A DNA stretch of 37,263 bases from Bradyrhizobium cenepequi (GCF_020329485.1 NZ_JAGKJI010000061.1:1-37263); one strand, 5' to 3'. Shown: positions 1-9,249, counted from the first letter of the stretch. Made by a program: numbers and translations. Notes: generated by a model from the letters alone, not told the origin.

Positions 1-18
1 GGTACGAACTGCAGCTTC

Positions 19-3000
19 TTACTCCGCGGCTTCCTTGACGGAACGCTCTTCCCGATGCTCCTCGTCGTCCTCATCGGTCGAACGGCTCCAGCCCGAGAAC
101 AAATTGGAGAGCTTGTCGAGGTAGAGGTAGACCACCGGCGTCGTGAACAGCGTCAACGCCTGGCTCACGATCAGGCCGCCGACCATGGCGTAGCCGAGCG
201 GCTGGCGGATCTCCGATCCCGTGCCAGTGCCGAGCATCAGCGGCACGCCGCCGAGCAGCGCCGCCATCGTTGTCATCATGATCGGGCGGAAGCGGAGCAG
301 GGCGGCCTGCCGGATCGCCGCCTCCGGCTTGAGATGATCGTCGCGCTCGGCCGCGATCGCGAAGTCGACCATCATGATGCCGTTCTTCTTGACGATGCCG
401 ATCAGGAGGATGATGCCGATCAGCGCGATCAGGCTGAAGTCGAAGCCGGCCGCCATCAGGATCGCGAGCGCGCCGACGCCGGCCGACGGCAGCGTCGACA
501 GGATGGTGATCGGATGGATGTAGCTCTCGTAGAGGATGCCCAGGATCAAATAGACGACCACCAGCGCTGCGAGGATCAGTAGCGGCACGGTGCTCAGCGA
601 TTGCTGGAACGCCTGCGCGGTACCCTGGAAGCTCGAATTCAGCGTCGGCGGTGCGCCGAGCTCGACCATCGCCTGCTGCACGGCCTTGGTAGCCTGGCCG
701 AGCGCCACGCCCTGCGCCAGGTTGAAGCTGATGGTGATCGCCGGGAACTGGCCCTGGTGGCTGATCGACAACGGCCGCACCGGCACGCTGGTCCAGGTCG
801 CGAAGGTCGACAGCGGCACCTGTTCACCGGTCAGCGGCGACTTGAGGTAGATCTTGTTCAGCGTGTCGATGCTGCCCTGCAGGTCGGGAAGCACTTCCAG
901 GATCACGTGATAGCTGTTGAGCTGGGTGAAATATTGTGCCACCTGGCGCTGGCCGAACGCATCATACAGGGTGTCGTCGATCAGCTGCGGCTGGATGCCG
1001 TAGCGCGAAGCGGTATCGCGGTTGATCTTCAGTTCGAGCGTGGTGCCGTTGCTCTGCTGGTCTGTCGCGACGTCGCGCAGTTCGCGCAGGGTCCGCATCT
1101 TCGCCAGGATCTTCGGCGCCCATTCGTTGAGCTCGGCGAGATTGGCGTCCTGCAGGGTGAATTCGAACTGGGTGCGGGTCGGCCGGCCGCCGAGACGGAC
1201 GTCCTGGGCCGCCTGCATGAACAGCCTGGCACCTTCGACCTCCTCGAGCTTTGGCCGCAGGCGTGCGATGATCTGCTGCGCGCTGTGAGAACGCTCATCG
1301 CGCGGCTTCAACGTGATGTACATGGCGCCGTTATTGCCCGCCCGGCCGCTGCCGCCGACGGCCATGGCTACCGTCGCGACGTCAGGGTCAGCCAGCACGA
1401 TCTTGCCGAGCGCTTCCTGCCTGCGCTTCATGTCGGCGAAGGAAATGTCCTGGTTCGCTTCGGAGGTCGCGGTGATCAGGCCGACGTCCTGCTGCGGGAA
1501 GAAGCCCTTTGGAATGATCACGAACAGGTAGACCGACAGGCCGAGTGTCGCGAAGAAGATCATCAGGGTCGTGAACTTCCAGCGCAATGCGAGATCAAGC
1601 ACGCGTTGATAGGCCCGCAGCATGGCATCGAAGCCGCGCTCGCTGATCTCGTAGAGGCGGCCATGCTTGGTCTCGCCGTGGGCGCGCAGGAAGCGCGAGG
1701 CCATCATCGGCGTCAGCGTCAGCGACACGAACATCGAGACGAAGATCGTCATCGCCAGCACGACCGCAAATTCGCGGAACAGGCGCCCGATGATGCCGCC
1801 CATCAGGAGCAGCGGGATCAGCACCGCGACCAGCGAGATGCTGATCGAGACGATCGTGAACCCGATCTCGCTCGCGCCCTTGAAGGCCGCCGCCATCGGC
1901 TTTTCGCCTTCCTCGATATAGCGTGTGATGTTCTCCAGCATCACGATGGCGTCGTCGACCACGAATCCTACTGCAATCGTCAGTGCCATCAGGGACAGGT
2001 TGTCGAGCGTATAGCCGAATACCCACATCAGCGCGCAGGCGCCCAGCAGGGCGAGCGGCACCGTCACGGTCGGGATGACCGTCGCCCAGAAGCTGCGCAG
2101 GAAGATGAAGATCACCATCACCACCAGTGCGATGGTGATCAGCAAGGTGAACTGCACGTCCTCGACCGCGGCGCGGATCGTGGTGGTGCGGTCGCTCATG
2201 ACGTTGATCTTGATCGCCGGCGGGATCGCGGCAACCAGCCGCGGCAAGGTTGCCTTGATCTTGTCGACGGTGTCGATGACGTTGGCGCCGGGTTGTTTGA
2301 AGATCACCAGGAACACGCCACGCTTGCCGTTGGCCCAGGCCGCCTGCTTGGCGTCTTCCGGACCGGCGACAGCCTGGCCGATATCACGGATTCGCAAGGG
2401 GCCGCCATTGCGATAGGCGATGATAACGTCGTTCCAAGGCGCAGCCTTCAGGAGCTGATCGTTGGCGTAAACCGTGTAGGCGCGGGTGTCGCCATCGATG
2501 TTGCCCTTGGGACTGTCGACGGTGGCGCTGGTGATCGCGGCGCGCACGTCTTCCAGCGATAGGCCCTTTGCCACCAGCTTGCCCGGATCAATCTGCACGC
2601 GTACCGAGGGCTTCTGCTGGCCGCCGATGATGACCTGCGCCACGCCGGAGATCTGGCTGATCTGCTGTGCGAGCTGGGCGTCGATGGCATCGCTCACCTC
2701 GGTCAGCGGCAGCGTGTCCGACGTCGCCGACATGATCATGATCGGCGCGTCGGCCGGGTTGACCTTGCGGTAGGTTGGCGGCGACGGCAGATTCTTCGGC
2801 AACTGGCCGCCTGCCGCGTTGATGGCGGACAAAACGTCGTTGGCGGCACCGTCGATGTTGCGGTTGAGGTCGAACTGGATGGTGATCGCCGTAGTCCCGA
2901 GATAGCTCGTCGAGGTCATCTGGGCGATGCCGGGAATCTGCGCGAACTGGCGCTCCAGCGGCTGGGCAACCGAGGTCGCCATGGTTTCCGGACTGGCGCC

Positions 3001-3162
3001 GGGCAAGCTTGCGTTGACCTGGATGGTCGGGAAGTCGACCTGCGGCAGCGGCGCCACCGGCAGCAGTGGATACGCCACCAGGCCGACAAAGAGAATGCCG
3101 GCCATCAGCAGCGAGGTGCCGATAGGGTAGCGGATGAAGGGAGCGGAAATGCCGTAGCTCAT
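19..3162 (-). CDS. RND-type multidrug efflux permease (HAE1 family, MdtB/MdtC-like)
   Basis: Inner-membrane proton/drug antiporter of 1047 residues, the usual length for an HAE1 pump. It would export hydrophobic compounds through a tripartite complex with the adaptor encoded just upstream and an outer-membrane channel not seen here. The N-terminus (MSYGISAPFIRYPIGTSLL) is the first membrane helix. The VAPLPQVDFPTIQV segment near residue 36-49 and the VGFVVDDAIVMLEN segment with the proton-relay Asp pair at about 403-404 are family hallmarks. The open frame continues about 100 codons further upstream, but that part is Arg/Gly-rich shadow of the adaptor gene. The ATG at 3160-3162 overlaps the adaptor stop by 4 nt (ATGA), so translation is coupled. 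Closest in style to MdtB/MdtC. A second permease could lie beyond the left edge. The stop at 19-21 is inside the window, so the gene is complete. Confidence 0.95.
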   Translation of the reverse strand: MSYGISAPFIRYPIGTSLLMAGILFVGLVAYPLLPVAPLPQVDFPTIQVNASLPGASPETMATSVAQPLERQFAQIPGIAQMTSTSYLGTTAITIQFDLNRNIDGAANDVLSAINAAGGQLPKNLPSPPTYRKVNPADAPIMIMSATSDTLPLTEVSDAIDAQLAQQISQISGVAQVIIGGQQKPSVRVQIDPGKLVAKGLSLEDVRAAITSATVDSPKGNIDGDTRAYTVYANDQLLKAAPWNDVIIAYRNGGPLRIRDIGQAVAGPEDAKQAAWANGKRGVFLVIFKQPGANVIDTVDKIKATLPRLVAAIPPAIKINVMSDRTTTIRAAVEDVQFTLLITIALVVMVIFIFLRSFWATVIPTVTVPLALLGACALMWVFGYTLDNLSLMALTIAVGFVVDDAIVMLENITRYIEEGEKPMAAAFKGASEIGFTIVSISISLVAVLIPLLLMGGIIGRLFREFAVVLAMTIFVSMFVSLTLTPMMASRFLRAHGETKHGRLYEISERGFDAMLRAYQRVLDLALRWKFTTLMIFFATLGLSVYLFVIIPKGFFPQQDVGLITATSEANQDISFADMKRRQEALGKIVLADPDVATVAMAVGGSGRAGNNGAMYITLKPRDERSHSAQQIIARLRPKLEEVEGARLFMQAAQDVRLGGRPTRTQFEFTLQDANLAELNEWAPKILAKMRTLRELRDVATDQQSNGTTLELKINRDTASRYGIQPQLIDDTLYDAFGQRQVAQYFTQLNSYHVILEVLPDLQGSIDTLNKIYLKSPLTGEQVPLSTFATWTSVPVRPLSISHQGQFPAITISFNLAQGVALGQATKAVQQAMVELGAPPTLNSSFQGTAQAFQQSLSTVPLLILAALVVVYLILGILYESYIHPITILSTLPSAGVGALAILMAAGFDFSLIALIGIILLIGIVKKNGIMMVDFAIAAERDDHLKPEAAIRQAALLRFRPIMMTTMAALLGGVPLMLGTGTGSEIRQPLGYAMVGGLIVSQALTLFTTPVVYLYLDKLSNLFSGWSRSTDEDDEEHREERSVKEAAE

Positions 3163-4328
3163 TCCGGCTTCACCTTGGTGGATTGCGTCGCATCCGAGCT
3201 TGCGACCGCGGTGCTGACGAGCGCCCCGGGCGAAACTTTGTATTGGCCTGAGGTAATCACCTGCTGGCCGGGCGATAACCCCTCGTCGACCACCGATTTG
3301 CCGTCGATCGAGTAGCTGACCTTGATCCGGTGCAGTTCCGCCTTGTTCTCCTGGTTGACAGTATACGCGTAAAGTCCGTCCGCGCCATGCTGGACGGCAC
3401 CATCGGGAACCACGGTCGCGCCCTTCAGCGTCCGCACCAGGAGCCGCGTCGATACCGACTGGCCCGGCCACAACGCGTGGTCCTTGTTCTCGAACACCGC
3501 CTTCAGCCGGATAGTCCCGCTGGTCGTGTCGACCTGGTTGTTGATCAGCGCGAGAACGCCGGTGGACAGGGCGCGCTTGCCGTCGGTGGAGTAGGCGATC
3601 GTCTTGGGCGGGGAGTCAGCCAGCGCGGCCTTGATGTCAGGCAATTGGTCCTCGGGCGCGGTGAAAATCACCGCGATCGGCTCAATCTGAGCGATCGAGA
3701 CGATGCCGGTCTGGGTCGCTGCATTGACGATGTTGCCGACATCGACCTGACGCAGGCCGGCGATGCCGGTGATCGGCGCCTTGACGGTTGCGTAGTCGAG
3801 CTGCGTCTGCGCATTCGTGATCGCGGCGTCGTCGGCGGCGATCTGCGCCGTCAACTGCGCGACGGTGGAACGCTGGGTGTCGGTCTGCTGGCGGGTCGCG
3901 AACTCGCCAAGCCGGGTGTAACGCTGCAGATCGAGCTTGGCATTGGCGAGATTCGCCTCGTCCTGCTGCTTCTTGGCCGTAGCCTGGTCGAGGGCGGCCT
4001 GATACGGCCGCGGATCGATCTCCACCAGGACGTCGCCCTTCTTGATGAGCTGCCCTTCCTGGAAGGCGAGCTTCATGATCTGTCCGTCAACACGGGTGCG
4101 CACCTGGACGGTGTTGAAGCCCTGCACGGTGCCGAGGCCGGTCAAATAGACCGGGAAATCAGCCGTTTCGACGCGTGCAATCCGAACCGGAACGGGCGGA
4201 CGCGCAGGGGCGGCATTCTTTTGCCCATCAGCGTGGGTGGCGTGCTCCCCGCGCTGCCAACCAAAATAGCCCGCAGCGCCGATGGCGGCGACCAGCAGCA
4301 CCCAACCTATCGTTCGTGACTTGGACAT
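3159..4328 (-). CDS. RND efflux periplasmic adaptor (membrane fusion protein, MdtA-like)
   Basis: Periplasmic adaptor of 389 residues that links the RND permease to an outer-membrane channel. An uncleaved or signal-anchor helix spans about residues 7-24 (TIGWVLLVAAIGAAGYFGW). No lipobox Cys is present, so this is not a lipoprotein form. A lipoyl-like half domain follows (GTVQGFNTVQVRTRVDGQI, then KGDVLVEIDPRPYQAAL). A Gln/Ala-rich alpha-hairpin spans roughly 105-170, and the second lipoyl half begins at TVKAPITGIAGL. Beta-barrel and membrane-proximal domains fill the C-terminus. It is the first gene of a two-gene operon, overlapping the permease by 4 nt. A MarR-type gene is divergently oriented 293 bp away and is the natural candidate regulator. 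Function is firm at family level; the exported compounds are unknown. Confidence 0.94.
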   Translation of the reverse strand: MSKSRTIGWVLLVAAIGAAGYFGWQRGEHATHADGQKNAAPARPPVPVRIARVETADFPVYLTGLGTVQGFNTVQVRTRVDGQIMKLAFQEGQLIKKGDVLVEIDPRPYQAALDQATAKKQQDEANLANAKLDLQRYTRLGEFATRQQTDTQRSTVAQLTAQIAADDAAITNAQTQLDYATVKAPITGIAGLRQVDVGNIVNAATQTGIVSIAQIEPIAVIFTAPEDQLPDIKAALADSPPKTIAYSTDGKRALSTGVLALINNQVDTTSGTIRLKAVFENKDHALWPGQSVSTRLLVRTLKGATVVPDGAVQHGADGLYAYTVNQENKAELHRIKVSYSIDGKSVVDEGLSPGQQVITSGQYKVSPGALVSTAVASSDATQSTKVKPE

Positions 4329-4450
4329 GCACGCTCATGGGTTCGAAGACAATTATAGGTGTTTAAAACCGTTCCGGGGAACCCATATAATGCGTCAGCA
4401 CTTAATGCGTACACACACTAACACTTGAGAATCCTAAATATTCGGAAAGG

Positions 4451-4587
4451 TTTAGAGCATGGTCCGGAAACGTGGAGATCGGTTTTTCCTCTCTGCAAAG
4501 GCGGAGCGTTGCGCGGAGATCATGCTCGAACAAAGAGATGAGATCGTGATCCGACCCCGTCTGGTCGGATCACGATCTAGAGCGCGT
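4451..4587. repeat. Dispersed palindromic repeat in the efflux/MarR intergenic region
   Basis: The gap between the adaptor and marR holds a sequence beginning TTTAGAGCATGGTCCGG and continuing through GGAGATCATGCTCGAACAA. I recognise this as a repeat scattered through Bradyrhizobium-type genomes. It ends in a perfect 16-bp inverted repeat: arms 4541-4556 (AGATCGTGATCCGACC) and 4563-4578, with a 6-nt loop. No coding sequence fits here. Family assignment is from memory; the inverted repeat is read directly. It leaves about 120 bp next to the adaptor start and about 35 bp next to marR for promoters. Confidence 0.6.
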
Positions 4588-4621
4588 TCCTGGAGCCCTC
4601 AATGCGCCTGATGAAACCGAT

Positions 4622-5080
4622 ATGTCGCTCGATCTGAAACGCCAGCTTGTTTCACAGCTTGTCGAGAGTTCGCGCCTGTTGCGCAACTATATCGATCATC
4701 GTGCGAAGACGCGCGGCACCACGCGAGCGCAATGGATCGTGCTGTTTAGGCTGCGGGAACAGGAAGGTTTGTCGCAGGTCGACCTCGCTGACGTGCTCGA
4801 ACTACAGCCGATCTCGCTGGTGCGGCTGCTCGACCGCCTGGTCGAGCACGGCCTGCTCGAGCGCCGGCCCGATCCGAAGGATCGCCGCGCCAACCGGCTG
4901 TTCCTTACTGACCGGGGCCGTCAGCTCGTCCACGATCTCGACAGCCTGCGCAATGCGATCGCGACCGACGTGTTGCACGACATTCCCGACGAGAGGGTCG
5001 AAGCCAGCCTTCAGACCCTCCGCGACATCAAGGATCGCATCAAGTCGCTCGGCGAAGGACCGGACGTCGCGGTAAAGTAG
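4622..5080 (+). CDS. MarR family transcriptional regulator
   Basis: Winged-helix DNA-binding protein of 152 residues, typical MarR length. MarR proteins act as dimers and usually repress a neighbouring efflux operon until a small phenolic or hydrophobic ligand binds. The winged-helix core is visible at about residues 35-105: LSQVDLADVLELQPISLVRLL is the helix-turn-helix region, and LERRPDPKDRRANRLFLT is the wing with the characteristic DxRxxR/L pattern. Flanking helices at each end form the dimer interface. It is divergent from the RND adaptor/permease operon, which points to local control of that pump. The ribosome-binding site is weak (upstream sequence CTGATGAAACCGAT), but no better in-frame start is seen. 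Family certain; target inferred from position. Confidence 0.92.
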   Translation: MSLDLKRQLVSQLVESSRLLRNYIDHRAKTRGTTRAQWIVLFRLREQEGLSQVDLADVLELQPISLVRLLDRLVEHGLLERRPDPKDRRANRLFLTDRGRQLVHDLDSLRNAIATDVLHDIPDERVEASLQTLRDIKDRIKSLGEGPDVAVK

Positions 5081-5532
5081 TTGCGCCCGCGTTGCGCGTT
5101 TCCTCACCGACTTTGTTCTCGGTTCTCGCTGATGAAGCCGGCGAGCACCGATGAAGGTTCGCTCGCGACCGAACTATGCGGTGATTTCGCAGGACCTCCG
5201 TCGCTCGTTTGGAGCCAGATTAGAATCGTTTCAAACAATCAGATTAGAAGCGTTCTGATCTGGAGCGATTCAACTCAGCGAGCTGCGTATTCGCATTGAC
5301 CCGAAATTTCGGCGTCGATACCACCCAGCCGGACACATTTCGCGCATCATAGCGCACTGGTCGAAATTCATCCTGAGACGTGTGATGCGCAACGTGAAAG
5401 CACCGAGCTCGCAGCGTCTCGAGATGGCGATCAACCCGGTGGCCGAGCGGCTTGAAGGCTACACGGGTAAAAGGGTTGGTCACGCCGGTAACGCGAGGCG
5501 CGCGGGTTGCGTCTTTCTTCTGGCTGCAGAGC
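5081..5532. other. Gene-poor stretch between marR and exbB
   Basis: About 450 bp with no convincing gene. Several short open frames on both strands overlap each other, lack good ribosome-binding sites and match no family I know. Base composition is a little lower in GC than the flanking genes around 5218-5290, where the iron-box-like inverted repeats lie. The rest could be a long leader of the exbB operon or decayed coding sequence. Confidence 0.5.
5216..5273. promoter_or_regulatory. Cluster of Irr/ICE-box-like inverted repeats upstream of exbBD-tonB
   Basis: Box B at 5242-5260 reads GATTAGAA-GCG-TTCTGATC, an inverted repeat with one mismatch. Box A at 5220-5234 reads TTAGAA-TCG-TTTCAA. A weaker third copy follows at 5259-5273 (TCTGGAGCGATTCAA). 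The segment CAGATTAGAAnCGTT occurs twice, 24 bp apart. The form TTAGAA-N3-TTCTAA resembles the iron control element bound by Irr in Rhizobiales. It lies upstream of a TonB energising operon, a typical iron-regulated target. The distance to the exbB start is long (about 410 bp), so the link is an inference. Confidence 0.45.
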
Positions 5533-5678
5533 ATGGTACGGGATGCGCATGCTCGCAGTCTGATCTTTGATCTGGACACCGCTATCCAGGCCTTGGTGGA
5601 GCGGCTTGGGCGAGACGATCCCGAAACGGTCAAATTGACCGGCATCTATCACAACCTGATACGCCACTGGGCCGAAGT

Positions 5679-5682
<4 letters not shown>
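5533..5682 (+). CDS. Possible 49-residue ORF directly upstream of exbB
   Basis: A short frame from ATG at 5533 ends in a TGA that overlaps the exbB ATG by 4 nt (ATGA), an arrangement usual for translationally coupled genes. The predicted peptide (ending TVKLTGIYHNLIRHWAEV) is soluble and charged, with moderate GC bias at third positions. I recognise no family. There is no clear ribosome-binding site, and the frame also runs upstream to 5452 with a TTG. It could be a real leader gene, the tail of a decayed gene, or chance. It is not the HemP/HmuP type of small protein often found near heme/TonB genes. Confidence 0.22.
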
Positions 5683-6668
<986 letters not shown>

Positions 6669-6671
6669 GCG

Positions 6672-7142
6672 ATGGCTGTCTCGATCGCAGACAATGACGG
6701 CGACGACGACGATTTCGCGGAATCGCACGAGATCAACGTCACGCCCTTCATCGACGTCATGCTGGTGCTGCTCATCATCTTCATGGTGGCCGCGCCGCTC
6801 TCCACCGTCGACCTGCCGGTCGATTTGCCGACTTCGAGCGCGACGCCGCAGAAGAAGCCGGACAAGCCGACCTATGTCAGCATCAAGTCGGATCTCACGC
6901 TCGCGATCGGCGAAAATGCGGTCAAACGCACCGAGCTGGTGCATTCGCTCGATACCCTCGCCGACATGAGCAAGGATAAGTATGTATTCCTGCGCGCCGA
7001 CCGCGCCGTGCCGTATGGCGAGCTCATGGGCGTGATGGAAATCCTGCGCTCGGGCGGCTACACTCGGGTCAAGCTGGTGACGCTCGAAGGCGTTCCCGGC
7101 GCGCCTGCCGCCCCGCCAGCCGCTGAGCCGGCAAAACCCTGA
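6672..7142 (+). CDS. exbD: TonB-system protein ExbD
   Basis: Partner of ExbB, 156 residues, one membrane helix. The acidic cytoplasmic N-terminus (DNDGDDDDF) is followed by the family motif EINVTPFIDVMLVLLIIFMV at residues 20-39. Asp28 in it corresponds to the protonatable Asp of E. coli ExbD. A periplasmic domain follows (about 45-140), ending in a Pro/Ala-rich tail. GGAG at 6662-6665 lies inside the end of exbB and gives a proper ribosome-binding site for the ATG at 6672. Co-transcription with exbB and tonB is evident from 3- and 12-nt spacing. Confidence 0.95.
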   Translation: MAVSIADNDGDDDDFAESHEINVTPFIDVMLVLLIIFMVAAPLSTVDLPVDLPTSSATPQKKPDKPTYVSIKSDLTLAIGENAVKRTELVHSLDTLADMSKDKYVFLRADRAVPYGELMGVMEILRSGGYTRVKLVTLEGVPGAPAAPPAAEPAKP

Positions 7143-7154
7143 CGAGGGACAGCG

Positions 7155-7943
7155 ATGTCTGACCTCGACCTCGAGCAAAAGCCTTCTCGCCGCCTATGGA
7201 TTTGCGCCGCGGTGACGGCGCTTGCGCTGCATGTTGGCGGCGCGGCGCTGGCGCTGACGAATTTGCGCGGCGAGGACGCGGGCGACGGCCTGGGCGCCAA
7301 TGCCGCCGAGTTCGCGGTGGAGATGGCATCGCCTAAGGTCGAGGAGGAGAATCTGCCGCCGGGTCCTGACGCCGATGCGTCGCAGGCCTCTCCGCAACTC
7401 GCTGAGCAGAAGGCCGAGGTCAAGGAGACCGACCTTCCGAAGGACGTTCCGACCGAGTCCGAAGATCCTGACCGCATCGTCACGCCGAACGATTCGCAAA
7501 AGCCCAAAGAGGAAGAACCGGAGGTCTCGAAGGTCCAGACCCAGGCCTCCGAGGAGGCGCCCGCCCAGGAAGCGACCGCGCGGCAGACGCTCGAGGAGAA
7601 GGCGCCGGAGGCCGAGCAGGCCAAGGCCCCCAATCTCGGTATCGGCAAGGACAAGCAGAAGCTCACCGCCAATTGGGGCCGCAAGATCAGCGCCTATTTC
7701 GAGTTGCACAAGCGCTATCCGCACAACAAGAGCAGGGCGACCACGGTGAAGGTCAGCATCGTGCTGAACCGCCGGGGCAACGTCGTCAACGTCGCCGTCG
7801 CGGAATCCTCGGGCGATCCTGCCTTCGACGACGCGGCCATCTCAATGATCCGCCGCTCCGACCCCGTCCCGCCGCCGCCGGCCGAACTCACCGAAGACCA
7901 GTTCGCCTTCAGCCTCGACGTGAACTTCAAGAAGCCGAAGTAA
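7155..7943 (+). CDS. tonB: TonB family energy transducer
   Basis: Protein of 262 residues with TonB architecture. A short cytoplasmic tail is followed by one membrane helix (about 14-34, WICAAVTALALHVGGAALAL). The middle region, about 40-165, is a long acidic Glu/Lys/Pro linker that would span the periplasm. The C-terminal TonB domain, about 170-262, includes HKRYPHNKSRATTVKVSIVL and the VAVAESSGDPAFDDAAI segment, and ends with a Pro-rich DPVPPPPAEL loop. It delivers ExbBD energy to TonB-dependent outer-membrane receptors, none of which is encoded in this window. The linker is less proline-dense than in E. coli. Last gene of the exbB-exbD-tonB operon. It is followed by a long inverted repeat that may end transcription. 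Confidence 0.93.
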   Translation: MSDLDLEQKPSRRLWICAAVTALALHVGGAALALTNLRGEDAGDGLGANAAEFAVEMASPKVEEENLPPGPDADASQASPQLAEQKAEVKETDLPKDVPTESEDPDRIVTPNDSQKPKEEEPEVSKVQTQASEEAPAQEATARQTLEEKAPEAEQAKAPNLGIGKDKQKLTANWGRKISAYFELHKRYPHNKSRATTVKVSIVLNRRGNVVNVAVAESSGDPAFDDAAISMIRRSDPVPPPPAELTEDQFAFSLDVNFKKPK

Positions 7944-8009
7944 CGAGTTGAGGCGAGGAGCGGATTAGCGGGCGGCCCACTCGCGTAATCCGCTGACTTG
8001 CGTTGACTC

Positions 8010-8095
8010 GTAGGATGGGTAGAGCGGAGCGAAACCCATCATTCGCGCGGCTTCCCCTGAAAAGGATGGGTTTCGCTCCGCTCTACCCATCCTAC
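8010..8095. repeat. Long perfect inverted repeat (dispersed family, copy 1)
   Basis: Arms of 31 bp, 8010-8040 and 8065-8095, are perfect reverse complements separated by 24 bp. The arm begins GTAGGATGGGTAGAGCGGAG. The same family recurs at 23237-23320. It sits between two convergent transcripts (tonB and the 8118-8576 gene), so it could act as a terminator for both as well as being a genomic repeat. Confidence 0.85.
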
Positions 8096-8117
8096 AGCTA
8101 CGCTACCCCGGGCTCAC

Positions 8118-8576
8118 CTAGCGCCAGAGATAGCGGATGCCGACGTAGACCACGACGAGGCAGGCGAAGATCAGCGCCACCGGGAGCGGCCGTTTTCCAG
8201 TCGGCCCGGACACGCCCGGCTTCTTGGCGGGGAGGCGACGGAAGGCGGTGACGTTGCCGCGGTCAGCGACCGGCTCGCGGGAGGGCGCGGGCACGTTGGG
8301 CGGCGTGCCGGCGCCGCCCATCTCGGCATAATAGCTCTTGTACATCAGCTTGATGGTGGCCTCGCCGGCCTCGGCCTCTGGCATCTGCTCCAGGAGCTTC
8401 TTGTAGGTGGCGAGGAAATTCTGGGCATCCGCCGACAAGGAGGACGTTCCGTTCAGCTTGGCGAGCATTTTCCAGGTCGCGAAGTCCGCCCTGGCGCGGG
8501 TGTCCGCACGCCGGGCGATCAGCATATCGGCAGCTTTGATCAAGAGGCCCTCGCGATTTTTCCTCACCTTATGCAT
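8118..8576 (-). CDS. Conserved hypothetical protein with C-terminal membrane anchor
   Basis: Protein of 152 residues that I cannot assign. The N-terminal two thirds are soluble and mostly helical (IKAADMLIARRADTRARADF; LSADAQNFLATYKKLLEQM). A basic, Pro-rich stretch follows (about 105-130). A single membrane helix runs close to the C-terminus (about 134-149, PVALIFACLVVVYVGIRYLW), which would give a tail-anchored topology with the bulk in the cytoplasm. Start chosen at the ATG at 8574-8576, which overlaps the end of the upstream M50 gene by 8 nt; the frame extends 8 codons further with no better start. The overlap indicates co-transcription with the M50 protease. Confidence 0.7.
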   Translation of the reverse strand: MHKVRKNREGLLIKAADMLIARRADTRARADFATWKMLAKLNGTSSLSADAQNFLATYKKLLEQMPEAEAGEATIKLMYKSYYAEMGGAGTPPNVPAPSREPVADRGNVTAFRRLPAKKPGVSGPTGKRPLPVALIFACLVVVYVGIRYLWR

Positions 8577-9249
8577 TGCCGGTGATGAGGAGAAGCACAC
8601 GTATCACATAGCCGGTCAGTGTCCGCAGTATCGCCGAAATAATATCAAGATTGAGACCAAGCTGCGAACCAAGGAGCGGCAACAGGATCAGGAGCCCGAT
8701 CAGGATCAGCAGCCCGTAGGGTTCGAGCCGCGCCAGCGGCGCTGCGAGCGGCCGGGGCAAGAGCCCTACCGCCACCCGCCCGCCGTCCAGCGGCGGGATC
8801 GGCATCATGTTGAAGATCGCGAGCACGATATTGATGAGGAAGGCGTTTTTGAGATTGTCCGCGATCCAGCGTGCGCTATCCGGCGGGGCGAAGGGCAGCA
8901 CGTGGAAGGCCAGTGCAGCAACCAGAGCGAGAATGATGTTGGTGGCGGGGCCGGCCAGCGCCACCCAGACCATGTCGAGCCTGGGATGCTTGAGATTGCG
9001 GAAGTTGACCGGCACCGGCTTGGCATAGCCGAACAGGAAGGGCGACTGCGACAGCAATAGCACCGCTGGCAGGATCACCGTGCCGAACGGATCTATATGC
9101 TTCAGCGGATTGAAGCTGACGCGCCCGAGTTGCCAGGCGGTGTTGTCACCCAGCCGGTGGGCGACGAAGCCGTGCGCTGCCTCGTGGAAGGTGATGGCGA
9201 TCAGGAGCGGCAGCACCCAGACGGAGATGGCGTAGAGGGAAATGTTCAA
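8569..9249 (-). CDS. Site-2 protease family M50 metalloprotease
   Basis: Polytopic membrane zinc protease of 226 residues, the compact S2P subfamily without PDZ domains. HEAAH at residues 22-26 is the HExxH zinc motif in the first helix. NMMPIPPLDGG at about 147-157 supplies the third zinc ligand (Asp155) in the N-x-x-P-x-P-x-x-DGG motif. About five to six membrane helices are evident. Members cleave membrane-embedded substrates, often anti-sigma factors, but the substrate cannot be read from sequence. The start is a TTG at 9247-9249: no in-frame ATG lies upstream and the next Met is beyond the active site. It forms an operon with the tail-anchored protein downstream. Confidence 0.9.
   Translation of the reverse strand: MNISLYAISVWVLPLLIAITFHEAAHGFVAHRLGDNTAWQLGRVSFNPLKHIDPFGTVILPAVLLLSQSPFLFGYAKPVPVNFRNLKHPRLDMVWVALAGPATNIILALVAALAFHVLPFAPPDSARWIADNLKNAFLINIVLAIFNMMPIPPLDGGRVAVGLLPRPLAAPLARLEPYGLLILIGLLILLPLLGSQLGLNLDIISAILRTLTGYVIRVLLLITGNA

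Noticed and set aside
601..2562. Long plus-strand open frame (653 codons) opposite the RND permease
   Set aside because: His/Arg/Asp-rich shadow of the GC-biased permease gene; no fold, no ribosome-binding site, and the minus-strand protein is unmistakable.
3163..3471. N-terminal extension of the RND permease frame
   Set aside because: Residues are low-complexity Arg/Gly and overlap the adaptor gene; the ATG at 3160-3162 with ATGA overlap begins exactly at the family's conserved N-terminus.
5244..5645. Minus-strand frame (133 codons) in the gap before exbB
   Set aside because: No ribosome-binding site, no family resemblance, and it overlaps other equally weak frames.
8010..8095. Possible CRISPR or tandem array at the long repeats
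   Set aside because: Only one inverted pair per site with no regular direct repeats or spacers; it is a hairpin element.
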